From RYN-133 sp963785425 (GTDB taxonomy: Bacteria; Actinomycetota; Actinomycetes; Mycobacteriales; Jatrophihabitantaceae): a stretch of DNA of 64,000 nt. The DNA is taken from contig CAWAVG010000003.1 of NCBI GenBank assembly GCA_963785425.1, forward strand, positions 372,001 to 436,000. Reading direction: 5' to 3'. Numbering within the stretch: position 1 is the first letter of the stretch; each line of letters begins with the position of its first letter. The notes under the pieces were generated by a model that was not told the origin of the DNA, did not search any database, and saw nothing but the letters and a program-made list of their open reading frames with translations. The translations under genes were made by a program, and so were the position numbers. Positions 49,951 to 58,513 of this stretch are shown one piece after another.

Positions 49951-52659
49951 CTAATGAGCTGCTTCGTGCCAGGTGCGGCCGATGCCCACCGACACGTCGA
50001 GCGGCACGTCGCCGAGCTTGTAGGCGTTACCCATCTGGTCTCGGACGAGGGCTTCGACCTGCTCGCGCTCGCCGGGTGCGATCTCGAGGACGAGTTCGTC
50101 GTGCACCTGCAGCAGCAGCCGCGAGCTGAGGCCGGCCTCGGCCAGGCCGCGGTGCACGCCCAGCATCGCCACCTTGATGATGTCGGCGGCGCTGCCCTGG
50201 ATCGGCGCGTTGAGCGCGGCACGCTCGGCCATCTCACGCAGGTTGCGGTTCTCGCTGTTCAGGTTTGCCAGGTACCGGCGGCGTCCCATGATCGTCTCGG
50301 TGTAGCCGGACTGACGGGCGTCCTCCACGACGGAGCGCAGGTAGTCGCGCACGCCACCGAACCGGGTGAAGTAGGCGTCCATCTGACCGCGCGCCTCGTC
50401 CGGCGTGATCTTCAGCTGCTTGGACAGTCCGAACGCCGACAGACCGTACGCCAGGCCGTAGGACATCGCCTTGATGCGGCGCCGCATCTCGGGATCGACG
50501 TCGTCGGTCGAGATGTCGAAGGCGCGCGACGCGACGAAGGTGTGCAGGTCCTCGCCGGTCGTGAACGCTTCGATCAGGCCGGCGTCGCCGGACAGGTGCG
50601 CCATGATGCGCATCTCGATCTGGCTGTAGTCGGCGGTCATCAGCGACTCGAAGCCCGCGCCGACGACGAACGCCTCACGGATGCGGCGCCCTTCGGCCGT
50701 CCGCACCGGGATGTTCTGCAGGTTCGGATCGACCGACGACAGCCGGCCCGTCGCAGCCACGGTCTGGTTGAACGTGGTGTGGATGCGGTTGTGGTCGTCG
50801 ACGAGCGGCAGCAACCCGTCGACCACGGTCTTGAGCCGCGCGACCTCGCGGTGACGGAGCAGTTGCCCGAGCAACTCGTCGCCCGTCTTGGCATAGAGAT
50901 CGGTCAGCGAGTCGGCGTCGGTCGTGTAGCCGGTCTTGATCCGCTTGGTCTTGGGCAGCTTGCGCTCGTCGAACAGGATCTCTTGCAGTTGCTTCGGCGA
51001 GCCGAGGTTGAACTCGCGACCGACGAGTTGGTGCGCGTCCTGCTCGACCTGCTTGACGGCGCCGCCGAGTTCGGACTGCAGGTCGACGAGCGCGTCGGTG
51101 TCCGCGGCGATCCCCACGGCCTCCATGTCGGCGAGGACGAACGTCAGCGGGAGCTCGAGCTCGATCAGCAACCGCGACGCGCCGCCGGAGTCGAGCTCGG
51201 CGTCGAACGCCGCGGCCAAGTCGTTGATCGCGGTGGCCTGCAGCGTCTCGACCTCGGCGAGCGCGTCGTCGGACTCGTCGAGCCCGCCGTCGAGGGTGAG
51301 CTGCCCCGACTCCTCGACGTTGCTGCGCAGCTCGCGCCGCAGATACCGCAGCGCCAGGTCGGACAGATCGAAGGTGCGCTGATCGGGCCGCAGCAGGTAC
51401 GCCGCCAGCTGGGTGTCGCTGGTGACCCCCTCGATGCGCCAGCCGTGCTCGCGCAGCGCGAGCGCCGGCCCCTTGATGTCATGTGTCGCCTTCGGCATCG
51501 CCGCATCGGCCAGCCAGGCGCGCAGCGCCGCGTCGTCGGACGGGCTCATGCGCGCCGGGTCGAGGTAGGCCGACGCGCCGTCGCGGGTCGCCAGCGCTAC
51601 GCCCGTCAGCGATCCCGTGCCGCGGCCCCACTGGCCCCGGAACGCGATCCCGACGCGCTCACCGGTGCGCGCGTGCTCGTCGAGCCACTGCTCGACCTCG
51701 TCGATGTCGAGCCGCTCGTAGCTGACGTCGAACCCCTGCTCGGCCTCGGGCTCGGCGGCCGCGACCTCTTGGAACAGCCGCTCGCGCAGCACCCGGAACT
51801 GCAGGTCGTCGAACAGCTTGTGCACCTCTTCGCGGTCCCACTGCTGCCGTTCGAGGTCGGCGGGTGCGACGTCGAGCGTTACGTCCCGGACCAGTTCGGT
51901 GAGGCGCCGGTTCATCAGCACACCCGCCAGGTGCTCCCGCAGCGCGTCGCCGACCTTGCCCTTGACGGTGTCGACGTTGGCGACGAGGTTGTCGAGGCTG
52001 CCGTACTCACGGATCCACTTGGCCGCCGTCTTCTCGCCGACGCTCGGGATGCTGGGCAGGTTGTCGCTCGGATCGCCGCGCAGCGCGGCGTAGTCGGGGT
52101 ACTGCGCGGGCGTCAGGCCGTACTTCTCTTCGACGGACACGGGGGTGAACCTGTTCATGTCGCTGACGCCCCGGCGCGGGTAGAGCACGGTCACGTGGTC
52201 GTTGACCAGTTGCAACGCGTCGCGGTCGCCGGTGCAGATGAACACCTGCATCCCGGCGGCGTCGGCCTGCGTGGTCAGCGTGGCGATGAGGTCGTCGGCC
52301 TCGAAGCCCTCGACCGCGACGTAGCGGATGCGCAGCGCGTCGAGCACGAGTCGGATGAGCTCGACCTGACCGCGGAAGTCGTCAGGCATCGACGAGCGCC
52401 CGGCCTTGTACTCGGCGTACTGCTCGGACCGGAACGTCTTGCGCGAGACGTCGAAGCACACCCCGATGTGGGTGGGTTTCTCGTCACGCATCAGGTTGAT
52501 GAGCATCGAGGTGAACCCGAACACCGCGTTGGTGGGCTGCCCCGTCGAGGTCGCCATGTCCACCTCGCGCAGGGCGTAGAACGCCCGGTAGGCGAGCGAG
52601 TGCCCGTCGAGGAGGAGGAGCCGGCCAGTGGTCGGTGGTGCGCTCGCCGTGTCAGCCAC
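49951..52659 (-). CDS. polA: DNA polymerase I
   Basis: 902 residues. N-terminal 5' nuclease (about 1-300): DGHSLAYRAFYAL, EGFEADDLIATL, CTGDRDALQLV, LRGDPSDNLPSIPSVGEKTA. A middle domain (about 310-510) replaces the 3'-5' exonuclease and shows no DEDD motif, as in other actinobacteria. C-terminal family A polymerase: motif A MTADYSQIEMRI, motif B RRRIKAMSYGLAYG, motif C LLQVHDELVLE. Works in repair and Okazaki-fragment processing. ATG at 52659. Confidence 0.97.
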   Translation of the reverse strand: MADTASAPPTTGRLLLLDGHSLAYRAFYALREVDMATSTGQPTNAVFGFTSMLINLMRDEKPTHIGVCFDVSRKTFRSEQYAEYKAGRSSMPDDFRGQVELIRLVLDALRIRYVAVEGFEADDLIATLTTQADAAGMQVFICTGDRDALQLVNDHVTVLYPRRGVSDMNRFTPVSVEEKYGLTPAQYPDYAALRGDPSDNLPSIPSVGEKTAAKWIREYGSLDNLVANVDTVKGKVGDALREHLAGVLMNRRLTELVRDVTLDVAPADLERQQWDREEVHKLFDDLQFRVLRERLFQEVAAAEPEAEQGFDVSYERLDIDEVEQWLDEHARTGERVGIAFRGQWGRGTGSLTGVALATRDGASAYLDPARMSPSDDAALRAWLADAAMPKATHDIKGPALALREHGWRIEGVTSDTQLAAYLLRPDQRTFDLSDLALRYLRRELRSNVEESGQLTLDGGLDESDDALAEVETLQATAINDLAAAFDAELDSGGASRLLIELELPLTFVLADMEAVGIAADTDALVDLQSELGGAVKQVEQDAHQLVGREFNLGSPKQLQEILFDERKLPKTKRIKTGYTTDADSLTDLYAKTGDELLGQLLRHREVARLKTVVDGLLPLVDDHNRIHTTFNQTVAATGRLSSVDPNLQNIPVRTAEGRRIREAFVVGAGFESLMTADYSQIEMRIMAHLSGDAGLIEAFTTGEDLHTFVASRAFDISTDDVDPEMRRRIKAMSYGLAYGLSAFGLSKQLKITPDEARGQMDAYFTRFGGVRDYLRSVVEDARQSGYTETIMGRRRYLANLNSENRNLREMAERAALNAPIQGSAADIIKVAMLGVHRGLAEAGLSSRLLLQVHDELVLEIAPGEREQVEALVRDQMGNAYKLGDVPLDVSVGIGRTWHEAAH

Positions 52660-52699
52660 GGCCCCACTCTAGGACGGTGGTCGGACGGGGTCTCAGCGC

Positions 52700-53335
52700 T
52701 CAGGCGCCGCGGCCGACGGGGCCGCCGACGGCGCGTCCGACCCGGCTGCGTGAGCGGGCGATCGAGACGGTGCGCTCGGAGCGGGCCAGCCGGGCGCGGC
52801 GCAGCAGCGCGATGCGCTCGGAGACGTCGGAGATCCCCAACGAGCGGCGCAGGGTCGCGGTGGAGGCGACTCGGTGCACGACCAGCGGGGCGAAGCCGAG
52901 CCGGGCCAGGTACCGGTTGGCTTCGCGGGATCCGGACGCCGCGGTGGCCAGCACCCGGTCGACACCGCGCTCATCGGCGAGGTGGACGGCGGCGGCGAGC
53001 AGCGTGCGTCCGACCCCGCGGCGGCGGTGGGACGCGCCCACCAGCAGATGCGTCACGTGCAGCACCGGGGTGAGGTCGATGGCGCCGATCTCGTCCATCT
53101 TGGCTACCAGCAGGCCGATCAGCTCACCGGTCTGGTCGTCGGAGGCGACGATGAGCATCTGCCTGCCCTCGGCGAGGATCTCGCGCAGCCGGGAGTCGAG
53201 ATGCGTGACGCTCGGGTCCGAGAGCCCGCGTCCGCTGAAGACGCCCGACTTGGTGTCGACCGACGTGATCAGGCCGACCATTGCCTCGACATCGGCATGA
53301 TCGGCAGGGCGCACTCTGACACTGGCACGGGACAC
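52700..53335 (-). CDS. GNAT family N-acetyltransferase
   Basis: 211 residues from GTG at 53335 (MSRASVRVRPADHADV), chosen for GGGAGG seven bases upstream. The acetyl-CoA motif HLLVGASHRRRGVGRTLLAAAV is at about residues 105-126. The C-terminal 50 residues are very basic (RRARLARSERTVSIARSRSRVG), suggesting nucleic-acid or ribosome contact. It sits between the liv operon and polA. The ribosome site is part of a hairpin (listed separately), so translation may be controlled. Target unknown. Confidence 0.83.
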   Translation of the reverse strand: MSRASVRVRPADHADVEAMVGLITSVDTKSGVFSGRGLSDPSVTHLDSRLREILAEGRQMLIVASDDQTGELIGLLVAKMDEIGAIDLTPVLHVTHLLVGASHRRRGVGRTLLAAAVHLADERGVDRVLATAASGSREANRYLARLGFAPLVVHRVASTATLRRSLGISDVSERIALLRRARLARSERTVSIARSRSRVGRAVGGPVGRGA

Positions 53336-53341
53336 GCAAGA

Positions 53342-53358
53342 ACCTCCCGGTTGGAGGT
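53342..53358 (-). promoter_or_regulatory. hairpin that covers the ribosome-binding site of the GNAT gene
   Basis: On the minus strand ACCTCC (53358-53353), a five-base loop and GGAGGT (53347-53342) form a six-base-pair stem. The second arm is the Shine-Dalgarno sequence of the gene starting at 53335, seven bases before the GTG. If it folds in the mRNA it would hide the site until opened, for example by temperature, a protein or a ribosome. Confidence 0.5.
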
Positions 53359-53425
53359 GTTCGAGGGGAATAACTGCAAGTGCAACCATAGGACCCCGGT
53401 CCGGGAGTAGCGCAACCCCCTGTGG

Positions 53426-54157
53426 CTACGCGGTGGAAATCTCTTCACCGAGATAGGCCGCCCGCACCCGGTCGTCGGCGAGCAGTTCGCTGCCCGTTCC
53501 GGACAGCACGATCTCTCCGGTCTCCAGCACGTAGCCGCGGTTGGCCAGGCCGAGGGCCTGCGCCGCGTTCTGTTCGACGAGCAGTACCGTCACGCCGGAT
53601 TCGTTGATCTCACGCACGATCGAGAAGATCTGCTCGACGATGAGCGGCGCCAAGCCCATCGACGGTTCGTCCAGCAGCAACAGCTCGGGATGGCCCATCA
53701 ACGCCCGTCCGATGGCCAGCATCTGCTGCTCGCCACCCGACAGGGTTCCTGCCGGTTGGCGGAACCGATCCTTGAGGATCGGGAACAGGGTGAGCACCCG
53801 ATCGACGTCGGCGGGGTCGACCCGGCGGAACCGGAACGCGCCCATGTCGAGGTTCTCGGCGACCGTCATCCGCGGGAAGACGTGCCGCCCTTCCGGCACA
53901 TGGCAGATCCCGCGTCGGATCAGGTTGTGCGCAGCGATCCCGTCCGTACGCTCACCGCGGTAGACGATGGCTCCGCGGGCGGGACGCAGCATGCCCGACA
54001 CCGCGCGCTGAGTGGTCGTCTTGCCCGCACCGTTCGCTCCGAGCAGCGCGACGATCTCGCCCTCGTTCACCTGGAAACTCACGCTGCTCAGCGCACGGAT
54101 GCTTCCGTACCGGACCTCGATGTCCTGGACATCGAGCATCAGCTCGCCCTTGGCCAC
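53426..54157 (-). CDS. livF: branched-chain amino acid ABC transporter ATPase LivF
   Basis: 243 residues. Walker A GANGAGKTT, signature LSGGEQQML, Walker B LLLLDEPSMGLAP (LivF-specific SMGL), H-loop VEQNAAQAL. GTG at 54157 lies two bases after the LivG stop. Last gene of the livKHMGF operon; imports branched-chain amino acids or related compounds. Confidence 0.94.
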   Translation of the reverse strand: MAKGELMLDVQDIEVRYGSIRALSSVSFQVNEGEIVALLGANGAGKTTTQRAVSGMLRPARGAIVYRGERTDGIAAHNLIRRGICHVPEGRHVFPRMTVAENLDMGAFRFRRVDPADVDRVLTLFPILKDRFRQPAGTLSGGEQQMLAIGRALMGHPELLLLDEPSMGLAPLIVEQIFSIVREINESGVTVLLVEQNAAQALGLANRGYVLETGEIVLSGTGSELLADDRVRAAYLGEEISTA

Positions 54158-54159
54158 GG

Positions 54160-55083
54160 CTACTCCCCGGTCTCGTCGGGATCCTCGTCGCGCACGTGCA
54201 CGCCTTCGGTGTCGATCAGGTTGAGGTGCGGCTGGTCGGCCAGGTCGGCGTCGACCTCGTCGGCCGGCGTGCCCAGGTAGGCCGCAATGACCGCGGGGTT
54301 TCGCTGGATCTCGTCCGGGGTGCCTTCGGCGATCTTCTCGCCGAAGTTCAGCACGATGATCCGGTGCGCGATCGACATGACGAGCTTCATGTCGTGCTCG
54401 ATCAACAGCACGCTGATACCGCGCTCGCGGTTGATGCGTTGGATGAGCTCGGCCAGCTCGCGCTTCTCGACCGGGTTGGTACCGGCAGCGGGCTCGTCGA
54501 GCAACAGCACACCGGGATCGGTGCCCAGCGCGCGGGCGATCTCGAGGCGTCGCTGCTCGCCGTAGGCGAGCGAGTGCGCAAGTTCGTTCGCCTTGCGGGC
54601 CAGACCGACCTCACGCAGCAGCGCCATCGCTGTGTCGGTGCTGCGCTTCTCCTCGCGACGTTGCCACGGCATCCCGAGCATGGACGCGATCGGGCCGGCG
54701 TGCATCCGCGTCTCGATCCCGACCTTGACGTTCTCGATCGCCGTCAACGCCGGGAACAGCCGGATGTTCTGGAAGGTGCGGGCAACACCCATGTGGTTGA
54801 TGACGTGCGTCTTGCGGCCCAGCACACTGCGCGGCGCATCGCCGACCCGCGCGGCCAGCGTGATCTCACCGACCTGCGGCGTGTAGACACCGGTCAGCGA
54901 GTTGAACAGCGAGGTCTTCCCGGCGCCGTTCGGCCCGATGACGGCGAGGATCTCGCCGCGATGCATCTGGAGTGAGATGTCGTTCAGGCTGACGACGCCG
55001 CCGAAGCGCAGCGTCGCGTGCTGCACGTCGAATACGACATCGGGAGTCTCGGTCGTCTCTTCCGCCGTCGTGGTCTCGGTCAT
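54160..55083 (-). CDS. livG: branched-chain amino acid ABC transporter ATPase LivG
   Basis: 307 residues. Walker A GPNGAGKTS, GVARTFQNIRLFPALTAIENV (LivG landmark), signature LAYGEQRR, Walker B VLLLDEPAAGTNP, H-loop LIEHDM. ATG at 55083 overlaps the LivM stop by one base (TGATG). The acidic C-terminal tail of about 50 residues (LNLIDTEGVHVRDEDPDETGE region) is longer than usual. Works with LivF. Confidence 0.94.
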   Translation of the reverse strand: MTETTTAEETTETPDVVFDVQHATLRFGGVVSLNDISLQMHRGEILAVIGPNGAGKTSLFNSLTGVYTPQVGEITLAARVGDAPRSVLGRKTHVINHMGVARTFQNIRLFPALTAIENVKVGIETRMHAGPIASMLGMPWQRREEKRSTDTAMALLREVGLARKANELAHSLAYGEQRRLEIARALGTDPGVLLLDEPAAGTNPVEKRELAELIQRINRERGISVLLIEHDMKLVMSIAHRIIVLNFGEKIAEGTPDEIQRNPAVIAAYLGTPADEVDADLADQPHLNLIDTEGVHVRDEDPDETGE

Positions 55084-57428
55084 CACAATCCCTCCGACGC
55101 CGGCACCGCGGTGACCTCGGCCGACGCGGGTGAGTCGAAGCCGGACAGTTCCGCCCTGCGTCTGCGGGCCGGCAACAGCCCTGCCGGACGGAAGATCATC
55201 ATGGCGAGGACGAGCGCGCCGACCCACATCTGCCGGTCGTTCTGGGGTACCTGGTCCTTCAGGAACTGCGGCAGCCAGGTCAGTGCCGCCGCGCCCGCCA
55301 TCGCTCCGGCGAGCGAGCCCATGCCGCCGAACACGACGTAGGCGACGATGAGGATCGACGCCTGCAGAGTGAACAGGCTCGGGTCGAAGTAGCCGACCTG
55401 ACTGGCGAAGAACGAGCCTGCCAGTGCCGAGGTCGACGCACCGATCGCGAACGCGAGCAGCTTGACGCGCACGGTGTTGACCCCGGAGGCCTGTGCCGCG
55501 ACCTCGTCCTCGCGGATCGCCGCCCACGCCCGTCCGATGCGCGATCCCTCGAGTCGGTAGAAGAGGATCAGCACGACGACGAGCATGATCAACAGCAGGT
55601 ACCAGTACGGCAGGTTGTCCTCGCCGAAGGTGACGTTGATGCCGAGCAGGTGGATGGACGGGTGCGGGATGGTCGGGCCCTGCGGGCCCCCCGTGAATCC
55701 GCCGGGGTCATTGATCGCGACGAGCTGCGTGATCTCACCGAAGCCGAGGGTCACGATGGCCAGGTAGTCACCACGCAGTCGCAACGTCGGTGCGCCCAGC
55801 AGCACACCGGCGGTCAGGCAGGCCAACACCGCGAAGGGGATCGTCTCGAGCGGCTTCATGTGCAGCCAGCTCGGCGGCTTCACCGGTAGCGAGCCGGTCA
55901 GGTAGGCGGTGGTGTACGCGCCGACCTCGTAGAAGGCGATGTACCCGAGGTCGAGCAGACCGGCCCAACCGACCACGACGTTGAGTCCCAACGCCAGCAG
56001 CACGAACACACCGATCTGTACGACCAGGACGTTCTGCCACACGACGGGGAGCATCGGCGGGTAGAAGATCGCGATGGCAAACCCGATGACCAACACCGCC
56101 TTGGCATTGCGCGAGCGGCTGACGGCACCGACCATCGCGCTCACCGGGAGCCGGCGCTGCTGGCGGGTGCGCCCGCCCCGCTTCGTTGCCACCGGCTCGG
56201 CCACGACGGCGGCGGGGGCATCTGCCGGATCGACCGGCTTCGTCTCCGCGGGCCCGGCAACGACGGCCGCGGGGGCATCTGCCGGATCGACCGGCTCCGT
56301 CCTCGACCGACGGCTGAAGGAGCCGGCCTGTACCGCGCCCGCGATGTATACGGCGAAGACCAGACACATCATGTAACCGCCGACGCCGAGGTTCCCCCAC
56401 TCGGCACCGTTGTTCGGCGCGACCTTGGCGGCGACCTCCGTCATCGACTTGAGAGTGAAGAACGTCAGCACGATCCCGGTGACCGAAGCGGCTGCGCTGA
56501 GCAACCCGACGACGCGAAGCGGGACGAGCGTCGCCGCGAGCGCGAGCACCGTCGCGACGATGAACCCGGTCCAGCCGAGCCAGGACAGGTAGGCGCTGCC
56601 CAATCCGCTGATCGCCGTGTGATTGAAGTCTTTGCTCGAGTCGGCGAGGTCGGCGTTGAGGGTCAGTGGACCCGTCCAGCAGTCGTTGAGCAATGCGAGC
56701 AGGCCGAGCACGATCGCGACCAGAACCACGAAAAGCCCGTTGCGGTAGCCGATCGCAGCGTTGATGAAACCTCTCGGGTCGGCGACCTCCTTCTTGGACA
56801 GGGCGATGATCACGCCTGCGCCGCCGAGGACGAGGAACCCGATCATGTCGGCGTACACGCCGAGGGAGTGATCGATGCCGCCGCCGACATCGATGACGTC
56901 GGTGTGGGCGGAGTACGCCAGCGCCGCACCGGCGACACCGACGACGGCAGCGGCGTACCCGGCCACGCGAAGCCTCGCGATGATCGCGACCAGGCAGAGC
57001 ACGAGACCGACGCCGGCAACGGTCCAGCCCGCCCAGTCGAAGAACCAGGTGGTCAGCTGACCGATGTTCTTGGTCTGGTCGACTGCCGAGCGGACGTCGC
57101 CGAACTTACCGCTGCCGTTACTCGCCAGCGGGTCGTACCAGTTCATGATCGTTTGAGCGGCGATGATCACCAGCACTCCTGCGCCGGCACCGGCGACACC
57201 CGGGCGCCGGATGTACGGTCGCACCAGGGGCCAGAAGGTGATCATCAAGAAGATGACGACACCGATCGCCAGGAACACGAACACCCGCGGGCGCAGGACC
57301 GCCTCGCGGAACGCGATCCCGAAGTCGCTGAACGTCCCCTCCTGATTCCCGACCATGAGCGCAAGGACGATACCGCCGAACAGGCAGGCTGCCAGGCGCT
57401 TGAGCAGCGTTCGCGTTGCAGTGCTCAT
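55083..57428 (-). CDS. livM: LivM-type permease with large N-terminal membrane extension
   Basis: 781 residues, roughly twice the usual length. The C-terminal 320 residues are LivM: VVWQNVLVVQIGVFVLLALGLNVVVGWAGLLDLGYIAFYEVGAY, and later GRAWAAIREDEVAAQASGVNT. The N-terminal 360 residues carry about nine or ten hydrophobic segments with no recognised domain (FGGIVLALMVGNQEGTFSDFG, then WLGWTGFIVATVLALAATLVPL and others). A cytoplasmic linker holds two 19-residue repeats (PVDPADAPAAVVA) and a basic stretch KRGGRTRQQRR. ATG at 57428 overlaps the LivH stop. Confidence 0.9.
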   Translation of the reverse strand: MSTATRTLLKRLAACLFGGIVLALMVGNQEGTFSDFGIAFREAVLRPRVFVFLAIGVVIFLMITFWPLVRPYIRRPGVAGAGAGVLVIIAAQTIMNWYDPLASNGSGKFGDVRSAVDQTKNIGQLTTWFFDWAGWTVAGVGLVLCLVAIIARLRVAGYAAAVVGVAGAALAYSAHTDVIDVGGGIDHSLGVYADMIGFLVLGGAGVIIALSKKEVADPRGFINAAIGYRNGLFVVLVAIVLGLLALLNDCWTGPLTLNADLADSSKDFNHTAISGLGSAYLSWLGWTGFIVATVLALAATLVPLRVVGLLSAAASVTGIVLTFFTLKSMTEVAAKVAPNNGAEWGNLGVGGYMMCLVFAVYIAGAVQAGSFSRRSRTEPVDPADAPAAVVAGPAETKPVDPADAPAAVVAEPVATKRGGRTRQQRRLPVSAMVGAVSRSRNAKAVLVIGFAIAIFYPPMLPVVWQNVLVVQIGVFVLLALGLNVVVGWAGLLDLGYIAFYEVGAYTTAYLTGSLPVKPPSWLHMKPLETIPFAVLACLTAGVLLGAPTLRLRGDYLAIVTLGFGEITQLVAINDPGGFTGGPQGPTIPHPSIHLLGINVTFGEDNLPYWYLLLIMLVVVLILFYRLEGSRIGRAWAAIREDEVAAQASGVNTVRVKLLAFAIGASTSALAGSFFASQVGYFDPSLFTLQASILIVAYVVFGGMGSLAGAMAGAAALTWLPQFLKDQVPQNDRQMWVGALVLAMMIFRPAGLLPARRRRAELSGFDSPASAEVTAVPASEGL
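56192..56305 (-). repeat. 57-bp tandem repeat inside livM
   Basis: Two adjacent 57-base units encode PVDPADAPAAVVAGPAETK and PVDPADAPAAVVAEPVATK. They code the flexible linker between the extra membrane region and the permease part. In-frame duplication by slippage is the simplest origin. Confidence 0.85.
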
Positions 57429-58375
57429 GCCGCACGTCCGAGACGCTCGCCGAGGATGCCGGTCGGGCGCACCAGCAGGATCAACACGAGCGCGACGAAG
57501 CTGACCGAGTCGGTCCACTGCGCGCCGACCCACGGCAGCGCCGAGATCAACACCTCCGCCTCGCCGAGGATCAGGCCGCCGATCATCGCCCCCCGGATGT
57601 TGCCGATGCCGCCCAGCACAGCCGCAGCGAAAGCTTTGACGCCAGGGGTGAAGCCCATCAGGTTGCCGACGCCGAACGCGGTGCCGAACATGAAGCCGGC
57701 GACGCCTGCGAGCGCACCGCCGATCACGAACGTGCGCGAGATCGTCTTGTCGATGTCGATGCCCATCAACGCGGCTGTCGGCGCATCCTCGGCGACGGCG
57801 CGAATCCCTCGTCCGAGCTTGGTGCTGTTCACCAACCGGTCCAGGAAGATCATCATCACGATGGCGGTCGCCACGATGATCACGGCGATCAACGACACCT
57901 TCGCCGTCCCGATCGTGAACAGCCTGTCGTTGACGTTGAAGTAGTCGGGGAAGGAGTTGTTCGGTAATCGGTTGAACAACTTGCCCGCCAGGTTCGACAG
58001 GAACAGCGACGCCCCGATCGCGCTGATCAGGAACGCCAGTTTCGGCGCCCCGTTACGACGCAGCGTGCGGTAGGCGACCTTCTCGAGCAGCCATGCGATC
58101 GCGGCACCGCAGATCGCGCCGCTCAGCACGCCGGCAACGATCGTGAGCGGCACCATGACCCCGCTCAGATGTCGGTGGCCGACGATGCCGTTCACCACGA
58201 GATAGCTACCGAATGCGCCGGTCATGAACACCTCGCTGTGCGCGAAGTTGATCAGCTGCAGGACGCCGTACACGAGGGTGTACCCGAGGGCGATCAGCGA
58301 GTACATCGATCCCTGTTCGAGACCGATCACAAGGTTCTGAGGTAACTGCTGGAACCAGTCTTGGGATTGGCTCAC
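57425..58375 (-). CDS. livH: branched-chain amino acid ABC transporter permease LivH
   Basis: 316 residues from GTG at 58375 (MSQSQDWFQQLPQ), with GAGGAG nine bases upstream. LivH landmarks: NLVIGLEQGSMYSLIALGYTLVYGVLQLINFAHSEVFMTGA, RAVAEDAPTAALMGIDIDK and the GGLILGEAEVLI C-terminus. Eight hydrophobic segments. One half of the channel, with LivM. Confidence 0.94.
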   Translation of the reverse strand: MSQSQDWFQQLPQNLVIGLEQGSMYSLIALGYTLVYGVLQLINFAHSEVFMTGAFGSYLVVNGIVGHRHLSGVMVPLTIVAGVLSGAICGAAIAWLLEKVAYRTLRRNGAPKLAFLISAIGASLFLSNLAGKLFNRLPNNSFPDYFNVNDRLFTIGTAKVSLIAVIIVATAIVMMIFLDRLVNSTKLGRGIRAVAEDAPTAALMGIDIDKTISRTFVIGGALAGVAGFMFGTAFGVGNLMGFTPGVKAFAAAVLGGIGNIRGAMIGGLILGEAEVLISALPWVGAQWTDSVSFVALVLILLVRPTGILGERLGRAA

Positions 58376-58447
58376 GCCGATAGCTCCTCGAAACGAGACG
58401 CGGCCGCCGCGCAGCGCGCGACGCTGACGAGCAGGCACAAAGGGGTG

Positions 58448-58480
58448 CGGGGCGAGCCGGATGCTATCCGACTCGCCCCG
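58448..58480 (-). terminator. hairpin between livK and livH
   Basis: CGGGGCGAG (58448-58456) pairs with CTCGCCCCG (58472-58480). Inside, CGGAT (58458-58462) pairs with ATCCG (58466-58470) across a C.A mismatch, with loop GCT. A 14-base-pair stem in all. It sits between the binding-protein gene and the permease genes, which would lower permease expression relative to the receptor by partial termination, and can also protect the livK 3' end. Confidence 0.75.
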
Positions 58481-58513
58481 CCACGTGGGACTACCTGGCC
58501 AATCGACGCAGCG

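Noticed and set aside
49579..53073. 1164-residue plus-strand open frame
   Set aside because: Antisense shadow of polA, created by GC3 bias.
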